From Plantago elongata (Eukaryota; Streptophyta; Magnoliopsida; Lamiales; Plantaginaceae): a DNA stretch of 24,160 bases. Below are positions 1 through 8,256 of this stretch, piece by piece. Every line of letters begins with the position of its first letter. The first letter of the stretch is position 1. Below the pieces are notes generated by a model. It saw nothing but the letters and a program-made list of their open reading frames with translations. It made no database searches and had not been told where the DNA came from. The stretch spans positions 1 through 24,160 of the forward strand of contig JAYMSP010002461.1 of assembly GCA_036897095.1 (NCBI GenBank), in the 5' to 3' direction. Both the position numbers and the translations under genes were made by a program.

Positions 1-23
1 ATATATATATATATATATATATA
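1..23. repeat. AT dinucleotide microsatellite
   Basis: About eleven AT units open the window and are cut by its edge, so the full length is unknown. This is a simple repeat with no coding signal. Confidence 0.9.
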
Positions 24-342
24 ACAATCCATTCACATCTTCTAGGAAGATTTTCCGTATACGTTAGTGGTCAAGTATATAATTCATAACGATTGCCAAA
101 TATGAAAGATGAAAGAAAATGATGTATTCCCAATATTGTCCAAATGTCCTAGACAACTATGTTTCAGTCCTTAGTATTTATCCCAGTAATAGTTATTGTC
201 TAAATCAATAGACAATCTGTATCGAGACAAAGCCGATAATCTACCAATTATAGCCCGAATCCATTTCACACACGATCCGTTGCGTACAAAATATTTTGTG
301 TTCATATTCCTCTCTTTAACTCTCTTCTCATTTCCCAAGCCC

Positions 343-350
343 TATAAATA
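343..350 (+). promoter_or_regulatory. TATA box of RNase gene 1
   Basis: TATAAATA lies 77 bases before the ATG at 427. That predicts a transcript start near 375 and a 5' UTR of about 50 bases. The rest of 24-342 is AT-rich upstream sequence with no gene. I found no exact P1BS (GNATATNC) here, unlike the promoters of the two downstream paralogues. Confidence 0.75.
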
Positions 351-426
351 CCCCAAATAGTTCACGATCTTACAACACTCACTTAATACATCCAAAATCA
401 GTTTCTTTAAAGGTTCTAAGTAAAAA

Positions 427-1462
427 ATGGAAATGAAACTTCAATCATCTCTTTTGATTCAACTTTTGGTCTTACAATGTCTCACCATGACGATTTGTTC
501 TGCGCAAGACTTTGATTTCTTCTATTTCGTTCAACAGGTGACTAAAATTTACTCTAGTCGAATTCATGTTCATAAGTTTATTTTAGATTGAAAATGATCG
601 ATAGTTTATGGATTGATTTTATGTGTGGTTGCAGTGGCCTGGATCCTACTGCGACACGAAACGAAGCTGTTGCTACCCCACGACAGGGAAGCCCGCATCG
701 GATTTCGGTATCCATGGACTCTGGCCGAATTACAACGATGGCACGTACCCTTCAAATTGTGACCCGAGCAATTCGTATGATCAATCTAAGGTACATTTTG
801 TTAGTTGTGCTGTGCCACAAGTTTTAAATGACTTTACCAATTAGACTAGGTGGTTATGATGAATTAATTCTTTTAATGATGTTTTTCCTTTTTCAATGTA
901 GATATCTGATTTGATCAGCACAATGCAAAAGGAATGGGCTACTCTTGCTTGCCCTAGTGGTTCTGGCTCCACATTCTGGTCACACGAATGGGAGAAACAC
1001 GGAACATGTTCCGAATCCGTGCTAGACCAACACGGTTACTTTAACGCAGCACTTGGCCTCAAGTCTCAAGTCGATCTTCTCCAAATCCTTCGGGGTGCAG
1101 GTAAATTCTTTGTTTTATGAAATAACGGAAAAAAAGTTATTCAGGAACTGCATTCTTCATGTGGGCCCCACAAATGCGCGATTTATGAGTGGATTTTTAA
1201 GACAAGAATGTTTTCATCACGCGTGTAACTTTTTGCAGGGATTAACCCAGATGACGGGGATTACAGTTTGAGCAGCATAAGCAGCGCGATAAAGAGAGCG
1301 ACGGGGTACACTCCCGGTATAGAATGCAATGTGGATGCATCCGGGAACAGTCAGCTGTACCAGATTTACATGTGCGTGGACACTTCTGGTTCAAATCTCA
1401 TCGCGTGTCCTGTTTTGCCAAGGGGAAAATGTGCTTCAAGCGTCGAGTTTCCATCATTTTAA
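427..1462 (+). CDS. S-like RNase T2, secreted (cluster copy 1)
   Basis: RNase T2 endoribonuclease that cleaves RNA through a 2',3'-cyclic phosphate. Exons are 427-537, 635-790, 902-1100 and 1239-1462, giving 229 aa with phases 0, 0 and 1. All three introns (97, 111 and 138 nt) are GT-AG. Residues 1-26 form a hydrophobic signal peptide ending CSA before QDFDFF. The first catalytic motif is IHGLWPNY with His64; the second is HEWEKHGTC with His117, Glu118 and His122, so all catalytic residues are present. The protein ends VEFPSF with no retention signal, so secretion to the apoplast is expected. Three introns and this layout fit S-like RNases (RNS1/RNase LE type) rather than self-incompatibility S-RNases, which usually have one intron. 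It is the closest relative of the next gene, which points to recent tandem duplication. Confidence 0.95.
834..855 (+). other. Intron-2 block shared with RNase gene 2
   Basis: This 22-base stretch in intron 2 (core accaattagactaggtgg) is identical to 3062-3083 in intron 2 of the next gene. The rest of the two introns has diverged and differs in length (111 against 140 nt), apart from the 3' splice region ttttcaatgtag. Confidence 0.85.
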
Positions 1463-2494
1463 TTCAAAGTTATTGTTATTACTATCCTTTTCTGATGCTT
1501 ATTAGTTAATGGGTAAATTGTTATTATCTTTGTAATTTGATTATGTCAAATGGTAAAAGAAAATTGACTGGATTGTGTAAATTTCTGTATATGACGTAGT
1601 CTCAATGAATTTCATAGGTTTTGATGTCACAAGATTCATTGAACCGTCCGACTGATTATTGAGACGAGTAGAAAGCTATGAAAGGGATCATATAGCCGGC
1701 CACAAACAAAGCTTAAAATTTAACACCTAGTTGGTAATTGCGGTATGTGCAAATTGGACTTGATTCGCTATATAACCTCAGATTATTTGAGACAATTCCG
1801 ATCGATTAAGTCTTGTTGGAAAGGTTCTTAACGATACACATTTGTCCAATAATGATGTTTATTGATGATGTTCTTAATAACGTAATAATATATTCTCTTA
1901 GAAATAGAGGCATATGGCATATCCCTGATTTGATTCATTAACCAAAAGCTTTAATGATTACTCCATTCAGACTTGCATTATTTAGGGTATAAATTAAGTG
2001 TTTATTAATAGTGGTTAATCTTGGAATGAAGAAGCTTAATAAATACTAGGATCTCCCGGGTCTTGGACGATACACCAATACCATTAGTCCATGATCTCAA
2101 ATCCAGAAGATCATCCAAAATGATATAGTGAAATATTCAAGTTAAGTAAACTGATTGAATCTGATTAAAATTATTGAATTTTTAGATAAAAGCTTATTCC
2201 CTTAAATAATAAAGAATGCGAGCGTAGAAAATTACTGTTAAAGATAACATAATCTTTGTTGAAAACTGATAAATCATATATCATTGACAGATCCGTTAGA
2301 ATTTTGATTAAATAACACCCATATCAGCCACACACACGAAAATAATAACTCCTGATTTGTCCAACCCGACATGCTAAACCTGCACATAATTTGTGGTCAC
2401 TCTCTACCAGCTCCTGTGATAGTCGAAATTTTGAAGCAATAATTAGTTTCAGATCTGTTCACACACGACTCGACACACCGACACATAAAAACTT

Positions 2495-2502
2495 GTATAT
2501 CC
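2495..2502 (+). promoter_or_regulatory. P1BS-type site upstream of RNase gene 2
   Basis: GTATATCC fits GNATATNC, the PHR1/MYB-CC binding site of phosphate-starvation genes. It lies 44 bases before the TATA box and 127 bases before the ATG. S-like RNases are classic phosphate-starvation-induced genes, so the position is plausible. The motif is short and can occur by chance in AT-rich DNA. Confidence 0.45.
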
Positions 2503-2545
2503 ATATTTCAGTCATTAACTCCGTTCACATGCACTTTCTGCTACT

Positions 2546-2551
2546 TATAAA
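2546..2551 (+). promoter_or_regulatory. TATA box of RNase gene 2
   Basis: TATAAA within cttataaagt, 77 bases before the ATG at 2629. This is the same spacing as in gene 1. Confidence 0.7.
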
Positions 2552-2628
2552 GTGCCAGTTATCTGATTGCCCTATTATCAGTTATCACCACTCATTTCAA
2601 TCATAAGTTCTAAGGGCATCAAGCAGAA

Positions 2629-3676
2629 ATGGGAATGAAGTCTCACTCTACTGTTCTGCTGAAAGTTCTGTTCTTACAATGTCTCACTGTGGAGCTTTGT
2701 TCTGCACAAGGCTTTGATTTCTTCTACTTCGTTCAACAGGCAACCATCTTCTTTAATCAAGCCTTAATATGGAGTAGTAGTCATTTTAGTTATTACATGT
2801 TCTTGATTGTCTTTGCGTGGGCTTCTCATTGCAGTGGCCTGGATCGTATTGCGACACGAAGCAAAGTTGTTGCTACCCGAAGACTGGGAAGCCCCCATCC
2901 GATTTTGGCATCCATGGACTTTGGCCGAACTACAACGATGGCTCATATCCTTCAAATTGTGACCCTAGCAATGCTTATGATCAATCTAAGGTACTTATAC
3001 ATAGAATGTACTACTATTTGCTTAAAATGAACCAACAATAAACAAGAGTCTTATCTGAACCTTACCAATTAGACTAGGTGGTTGTGCCGAAATCTAGATC
3101 CTTATTAAAATATAGTTATTTTCAATGTAGATATCTGATCTGATTAGCACAATGCAAAGAGAATGGGCTACTCTTGCTTGCCCTAGCGGCACAGGTTCGA
3201 CATTCTGGTCACACGAATGGGAGAAACATGGAACATGCTCCAAATCTGTGCTAGACCAACATGGTTATTTCAAGGCAGCGCTTGGACTCAAGTCCCGTGT
3301 CAATCTCCTCCAAATCCTTCATGGTGCAGGTATATATATACACTATTCTCAATCTGATTGGTGAAAACTGCAAAATCTGTCACATGGTAAAAAATGCAAG
3401 TCCTTTATCGCACACTTTATACACTAGCTAGCTAATCCTTTATCCTTTTCAGGTATTAGACCAGATGATGGGGTTTACAGCTTAAGCAGCATCAGCGACG
3501 CGATTACAAGTGCATTAGGGTACGAACCGGGGATTGAGTGCAACACTGATGCATCTGGGAACAGCCAGTTATACCAGATTCATATGTGTGCAGACACTTC
3601 TGGTTCAAAAATTATCGAGTGTCCAGGGATGCCCAATTTTAAATGTGCATCAAGAGTCGAGTTTCCATCATTTTAA
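2629..3676 (+). CDS. S-like RNase T2, secreted (cluster copy 2, GC donor in intron 1)
   Basis: Paralogue of the gene at 427. Exons are 2629-2739, 2835-2990, 3131-3329 and 3453-3676, each exactly the same length as in gene 1, giving 229 aa. The signal peptide spans about residues 1-26 (ends CSA before QGFDFF). Catalytic motifs are IHGLWPNY (His64) and HEWEKHGTC (His117, Glu118, His122). The C-terminus is VEFPSF, so a secreted enzyme is expected. Introns 2 and 3 are GT-AG. Intron 1 starts with GC: the exon end CAACAG is followed by gcaacc, where genes 1 and 3 have gtgact and gttagc. Retaining this 95-nt intron shifts the frame. A weak in-phase GT donor 9 bases upstream (2731) would only delete Val-Gln-Gln. 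The protein is otherwise intact, which argues for a working gene with a GC-AG intron rather than a pseudogene. Confidence 0.9.
3062..3083 (+). other. Intron-2 block shared with RNase gene 1
   Basis: Exact partner of 834-855 (see there). It is flanked by unrelated intron sequence. Confidence 0.85.
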
Positions 3677-4261
3677 CACATCATCACGTTGTTCTTCCTG
3701 TACTTAGTACTTTTTTTATAAGTTCCGTAGCTTTCGTGCTCAATAAGGCTATACAGAAAGTCGGAATTGTAATGTTAAGGTTACATATGCCTTCGTAATT
3801 TAGTATATGATCTTCATACAGAATAAATTGAGTCCTGATTGTATATGTGGATTCAGGGATGTGGTTCTGGTGATCGATGGTTCTAAGAGTAGGTTTCCCA
3901 AGAGACAGTCTTATATGTGAACTAAAAGATACAGACAAACATTACAATTGTATTCAAAAACATTAAGACGAACATGTTTTTATATCAATATCGAACACGG
4001 AAAGATTCACAAATATGAAATCATTGATTAAGTTTCATCAAAGTGTTTTTCAACGTCACGCATACTCCATAACTTTAAGCTAACACTACAAGCATATTTC
4101 ACCAAACTGTTTGAAAACTAAACATCCAAAAGTCATCTTTTTAAAACTTTTTGCCATAACAAAGACTAAATAACTTACAGCAACTGATTCTGTTTTTGTA
4201 TATCTCAAGGAAAACATAATTTAATCTACAGTACTTCTGGCTTGCAAGCAATGCCTTGTGT

Positions 4262-4371
4262 TAATTACATCCTAATCTGAAATTTAATAATATAAATGTA
4301 TAACTACATCAGATCAATATGTCATTAAGAAACAATCAATGCTTTCTTAAATGAAGATTAGGACGTAATTA
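4262..4371. repeat. Small inverted-repeat element (MITE-like)
   Basis: The left arm 4262-4285 begins taattacatcctaatctg. The right arm 4349-4371 is its near-perfect reverse complement (taattacgtcctaatctt when inverted). The arms are about 23 bases long with about 63 bases between them, so the segment can fold into a hairpin. No transposase or clear target duplication is visible. It lies about 190-300 bases upstream of RNase gene 3. Confidence 0.6.
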
Positions 4372-4384
4372 CATGTCAAGTTTT

Positions 4385-4392
4385 GTATATAC
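4385..4392 (+). promoter_or_regulatory. P1BS-type site, distal, RNase gene 3
   Basis: GTATATAC fits GNATATNC on both strands. It lies about 170 bases before the ATG at 4560 and pairs with a second site at 4452. Confidence 0.45.
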
Positions 4393-4451
4393 ACGCCAAC
4401 TTGTCCTAACAACAAGTATAGTCGTGCACTGGACAATTAATTACTCAGCAA

Positions 4452-4459
4452 GCATATAC
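4452..4459 (+). promoter_or_regulatory. P1BS-type site, proximal, RNase gene 3
   Basis: GCATATAC fits GNATATNC and lies 36 bases before the TATA box. Two sites within 75 bases make phosphate-starvation control by a PHR-type MYB-CC factor a reasonable inference. Confidence 0.5.
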
Positions 4460-4494
4460 TATGGATGTTCCAATCTCTCTATGATCTCTTTGCT

Positions 4495-4505
4495 TATAAA
4501 TATAA
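4495..4505 (+). promoter_or_regulatory. TATA box of RNase gene 3
   Basis: TATAAATATAA begins 65 bases before the ATG at 4560. Confidence 0.75.
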
Positions 4506-4559
4506 GCTGAAAGTAGCAGTTTGAATACAACCTGTCTTAAAACACTAACAAAAGATCAA

Positions 4560-5647
4560 ATGGGATTCATGAGTTCTCTGTTGATCAAGCTTTTGGTTTT
4601 ACAATGTGTATCGATTTCGGTTTTCTGCCAGGGTGATTTTGATTTCTTCTACTTTGTTCAACAGGTTAGCATAACACTTCATGTTTAAGTTAGCCATCTT
4701 TAACTGTTTCTCATTCTTTCGAAATTCGACGCGTGTAAGGTTTTAGTAAGAGTAACGCACTGGTTCATGTTGCAGTGGCCTGTTTCTTATTGCGACTCGA
4801 GGCATAGTTGCTGCTATCCAACTACCGGAAAACCTGATGAGGATTTTAGCATACATGGGCTGTGGCCGAATTATGACAATGGGAAATGGCCAGCGAATTG
4901 TGATCATCAGTCTTCTCTGCAAGAATCAGAGGTAATCAGATTTGTTCAAAATTGTTTATGACTAATTACTATTAAATGGATCATCTCCATAAATCAATAT
5001 CAATGCAGATATCAGATCTCCTAAGTAGAATGCAAAAGGATTGGCCAACCCTAGCATGCCCAACCGCAGATGGGATGAAGTTCTGGGGACACGAATGGGA
5101 GAAACATGGGACATGTACCTCTCTTGACCAGCATTCTTATTTCCAAGCTGCCCTTGACCTGAAGAAGAAGGCCAACTTGCTCCAATTACTTAAAAACGCA
5201 GGTATGTGAATACGTATATTTCATATTCAGCAGGCTTAAAACACGTAAACAGACTCCGGTGCAATTGAATGCCTTGTGAATCGAGCAATCATCATTGCAA
5301 GCTTAGAACAAAGTTTTTTTTTTTCCATAGAAGTTCTAGCTGGCATACTATGATCCATATGAATTTGAATCATAAGAATGAGATGTATTGCAGGAATTCG
5401 ACCTGGAAAGTTTTACACTATGGAGAGCATAAAGCAAGCTATTGAAGAAGGCGTGGGCTATGCTCCGTTCATAGAGTGCAATGTTGATCCTTCAGGAAAC
5501 CACCAGATTTCCCAAGTTTACATGTGTGTTGATACCTCTGCTTCTAGTTTCATCAAGTGTCCTGTTCTTCCACATGGTGGAAGATGTGGTTCCAAGATCG
5601 AATTCCCTTCCTTTTCCGATGATTCTGCATCACGAGACGAACTCTAA
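4560..5647 (+). CDS. S-like RNase T2 with C-terminal RDEL (ER-retained type)
   Basis: RNase T2 with the same four-exon plan: 4560-4664, 4776-4931, 5009-5201 and 5394-5647, giving 235 aa. All introns (111, 77 and 192 nt) are GT-AG. The signal peptide is about residues 1-24 (ends VFCQG before DFDFF). Catalytic motifs are IHGLWPNY (His62) and HEWEKHGTC (His115, Glu116, His120), all intact. Exon 3 is two codons shorter than in the sister genes. The protein runs past the usual FPSF end with a 12-residue tail, SDDSASRDEL. RDEL fits the K/H/RDEL retrieval signal, so the enzyme is likely held in the ER or ER-derived bodies. Tomato RNase LX, with a C-terminal HDEF, is the known parallel. This contrasts with the secreted copies upstream and suggests a different job, for example RNA turnover in senescence or cell death. 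That role is inference. Confidence 0.95.
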
Positions 5648-6010
5648 TTATAGAGTGCAGAATATATATATACACCTCACTAAATTGTACCAACAAACAT
5701 ATCTGATTATTTCGATTTTCTAACTTTCTTTTTATTGATAAGATTAACTGGCCATGAATTCATGACTGTCCAAACCTCACATGACCGGACAAATACTCAA
5801 GTAGTATGGTCTTATAACAAGATTTGTGGATGGATAATGGATTCATATCAAATTGCCCATGTATATTCTGAGTTTACTTATCAAGAAGGAAATAATGTAT
5901 AAAATACAATGCTAAATGTAAAAGACACAAACCAAACTAAATTGAAAATCTCCATAAAGCTCCGAATCAAACGGTGATATATTGAGGATCACAATGGCTT
6001 AACGTACATC
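5648..6010. other. Convergent 3' spacer (RNase gene 3 / F-box gene)
   Basis: About 360 bases hold the 3' ends of the two convergent genes. I see nothing coding or repetitive. Confidence 0.7.
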
Positions 6011-7261
6011 CTATTGCTTGCTCTTGATCTGCAACTTGTCTGTGAAACTGGAAAAGCTTGGAGAAAATGTTCCATATCTGTAGGCAGGTCTGTAGGGGGG
6101 ATTTGTAAGTAAAGAGCATTTTCTCAGCTCAATATTACAGGAGATCAGATTCGGGCTGCTTGCCTCTCTATTTCGTCGAACCGGTTCAATGAGCATCTCT
6201 CGCTCTTTTAGTATTGCAATAGGGCAAAAATGACTTGCCCAACAAATGCCAGATGGAAACCAGCTTGTCAAGATTATAATTTTGGTCCATGACCCTTCAA
6301 TCGCATACCTTTGCATCGTCCATATAGTAATCTGTGAACAACTGGAACTGTCCACCAGACTCAACTTGTCACCAAGAACACTGAGTTCAAATTTATTGAC
6401 ACCCAGAACCATGTCCCACGGTCCCAGAACCACGTCCCTTGGTCCAGCAATTTGGCCTAATTTTTCTTCAGCAATGTCAAACGTCGATATCAGAAGAGAT
6501 GGGGCTACTGAAGTCTGAATCCAGCAAAACGACCCATGGAAAGCAGTAACCACAGCCGAATCAGGCAATTCAGTGGATGAAACAGACAAATTTCTCCACT
6601 TTTCGTCAACTCCAACAGTAAATATATGGCGTTGTTTGAGTGTAATCCTTAACACCTTAATGGTATCACGAGACAGATTAACACCAAAATGGTAGTATCT
6701 CCCATCGGCCATTCCAACGTCCGTTCGTGTTTCATTTCCAGGAAGTGCAAAATAATCACCAGTAAATGGGTTATAGAGATGAATTGATGCATCATGAATA
6801 ACAAAAATAGGCTTGTCTCCGGGATGCCATTTGAGCTCTAAAAAACAGAGGAAACCGTTAATGGAGCTAATAACCTCAAAAAAGGACCTTGGTTCAACTA
6901 GACATGGTACTTGTAGCACGGCGTGTTTCGGAGAACAATTCTGATTCTCATAAATCTGTTGTAAACAGAAATTCCCGGTCCTCGAAGTAGTAGAAGGTAG
7001 ATACAAGAGAAAGATTGAATTTGCAGCATAATAAGTCGAGAAATCTGGATCAGAAAGGAGTTTTCGCCATGCCTTACACACGCATTTGCATTGCCCGATA
7101 GTTGTAAACGGAAACTTGGAGAAAATCTTATGTGCCACACAGATTGGAAGATCCGACATACCGTCAATAATTCCTGTAGCAGCTTCTTTTGGATTCTGAT
7201 CCATCGACTCTTCATCAAAGCTGATAGTTTCATGCCCTTCTTGGCTCTTCAATTTCATCAT
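6011..7261 (-). CDS. F-box protein with F-box-associated (FBA) region
   Basis: Intronless gene, 416 aa from the Met pair at 7261/7258. The F-box is at about residues 36-76 (SDLPICVAHKIFSKFPFTTI, then CVCKAWRKLLSDPDF). It would dock on SKP1 in an SCF ubiquitin ligase. The rest has FBA-type features: INGFLCFL near 134, YNPFTGDYFALP near 163-174, and an ITIWTMQRYAIEGSW segment. The open frame continues upstream to an ATG at 7357, but a TATAAATAG at 7361-7369 would place the transcript start near 7335, inside that extension, so I prefer 7261. The substrate is unknown. It sits between RNase gene 3 and the RNase relic, on the opposite strand. It carries a 21-base in-frame tandem duplication at 6402-6443. 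Confidence 0.85.
   Translation of the reverse strand: MMKLKSQEGHETISFDEESMDQNPKEAATGIIDGMSDLPICVAHKIFSKFPFTTIGQCKCVCKAWRKLLSDPDFSTYYAANSIFLLYLPSTTSRTGNFCLQQIYENQNCSPKHAVLQVPCLVEPRSFFEVISSINGFLCFLELKWHPGDKPIFVIHDASIHLYNPFTGDYFALPGNETRTDVGMADGRYYHFGVNLSRDTIKVLRITLKQRHIFTVGVDEKWRNLSVSSTELPDSAVVTAFHGSFCWIQTSVAPSLLISTFDIAEEKLGQIAGPRDVVLGPWDMVLGVNKFELSVLGDKLSLVDSSSCSQITIWTMQRYAIEGSWTKIIILTSWFPSGICWASHFCPIAILKEREMLIEPVRRNREASSPNLISCNIELRKCSLLTNPPYRPAYRYGTFSPSFSSFTDKLQIKSKQ
6402..6443 (-). repeat. 21-bp in-frame tandem duplication in the F-box gene
   Basis: 6402-6422 and 6423-6443 are near-identical 21-base units (cccagaaccatgtcccacgg and cccagaaccacgtcccttgg). They add a seven-residue repeat, seen in the protein as GPRDVVLGPWDMVLG, without breaking the frame. 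Confidence 0.75.
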
Positions 7262-7360
7262 ATTTGGGTCAGGTGTGTACAAAAGGAATCGAAATAAGGA
7301 TTTTGTATATAGCCTCAGGTCGTAACAGATTTTGGTGCTTTTATTATGGATCTTCACTGC

Positions 7361-7369
7361 CTATTTATA
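7361..7369 (-). promoter_or_regulatory. TATA box of the F-box gene
   Basis: TATAAATAG on the minus strand, four bases upstream of the first in-frame ATG (7357) but 100 bases upstream of the Met at 7261. The spacing favours the internal start. Confidence 0.65.
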
Positions 7370-7630
7370 AAAAAATTAAACTTTACTGATTTTGGGAATC
7401 CTAATTAAGGATATCCTATTGATAAATTATCTAAATAGAAAAGATGTATAACTCTAGTGTATCTAGTAATCTTGTTAGAATACAATTATCTAATAGATAA
7501 TTAACCTATATACAGAATACAGATTAATCCTGATTACATTAGAAAAAGGAGACTATCTATTACATAACTATATTCTAACTCAATTACTCAATATATTAGA
7601 GTTATGAATCTATTTTATTTACATAATCTA

Positions 7631-7895
7631 TTATTTGTCCTTTCGTTCTAAGTTGAAATTTTTGTGGTCCCGAACTCATGTTTCAAGAAAAAAGTAAATA
7701 AAATAGGAGCAAAGATGATAAAGTAATAAAAATAGTGAATAAAGTATGAGAGATGTTGATAAAGTAATAAGAAAAGTGAATAAAATATGATAGATAGTGT
7801 ATAAAGTAGGAGATAGATTATTCATTTAATGTATAAGAAGATAAAGATTGACCAAAATAAAATATAGAAAGATGAAGTTAGGACGGATGGAGTAT
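7631..7895. mobile_element. Degraded Stowaway-like MITE
   Basis: The right end ggacggatggagtat is a diverged CTCCCTCCGTCC terminus. The left end (tttcgttctaagttg) is a weaker inverted match to it (inverted right end: ccgtcctaacttc). The interior repeats gataaagtaataa and gtgaataaagtatgagag. The reverse complement of that interior is found in the cleaner element at 16120-16338, so both are one family in opposite orientations. No coding capacity. Confidence 0.6.
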
Positions 7896-7930
7896 ATTTT
7901 TAGTAATTCTTAACCAACGGAATAAAATTT

Positions 7931-8173
7931 TACTTCCTATTTTATGTTCCACACCAAATGTATATTTACTATTGGACACGAACATTAATGTAAATATAGA
8001 CAATGAAATGCAACTCAATTAGTAATACGATTTCAACTCCAATTAATAGTTTGTAAGTTCGAGTTATCCTTTATCGTTTAAAATAATTAAAAAAATTAAT
8101 ATACAATATAAAATATTAAGGTAACAAATTCACATAAATTGTAAATGTGCATGCGACTGAGGGAGTACTACAT
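7931..8173. mobile_element. Second degraded MITE-like element
   Basis: The right end gcgactgagggagta resembles an inverted CTCCCTCCGTC terminus. A matching left end may be tacttcctattttatgttcc at 7931. The interior is AT-rich and non-coding. The boundaries are approximate. Confidence 0.35.
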
Positions 8174-8256
8174 TGGCATTAAGGTAAGAATATAATAGCA
8201 ACTAACTTTTGACAAGTCTAGGTTTATATGTAAATATTTAGGGAGTACTACATTGG
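8161..8256. repeat. 16-bp direct repeat at the pseudogene breakpoint
   Basis: gggagtactacattgg occurs at 8161-8176 and again at 8241-8256, 80 bases apart. The second copy runs straight into the first recognisable RNase sequence. Confidence 0.85.

Larger units (their letters stand above)
1463..2628. other. Intergenic spacer between RNase genes 1 and 2
   Basis: AT-rich sequence without a supportable gene. Just after gene 1 there are nested short inverted repeats: GTCTCAAT at 1599-1606 with ATTGAGAC at 1658-1665, and tcaatgaat at 1602-1610 with attcattga at 1634-1642. These could be a 3' UTR hairpin or a small element remnant. A P1BS-like GCATATCC lies at 1917-1924. The short open frame 2391-2606 overlaps the gene 2 promoter and is not considered real. 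Confidence 0.7.
3677..4559. other. Intergenic spacer between RNase genes 2 and 3
   Basis: AT-rich spacer that holds the 3' end of gene 2, an inverted-repeat element at 4262-4371, and the gene 3 promoter. The reverse-strand open frame 3684-3938 has no recognisable motif and lies in the gene 2 3' region, so I do not call it. Confidence 0.7.
7370..8252. other. AT-rich spacer with MITE remnants
   Basis: No gene. The spacer holds two degraded MITE-like elements (7631-7895 and 7931-8173) and ends in a 16-base direct repeat, the second copy of which abuts the RNase relic. Confidence 0.7.

Noticed and set aside
2629..3030. Single 133-aa open frame beginning at the RNase gene 2 start
   Set aside because: It is exon 1 read through intron 1 into the wrong frame of exon 2. 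The spliced model restores the RNase and matches gene 1 exon by exon.
427..5647. Self-incompatibility S-RNases
   Set aside because: Three introns, S-like motifs and an RDEL tail in one copy fit S-like RNases; S-RNases usually have a single intron. Only phylogeny and pistil expression could change this.
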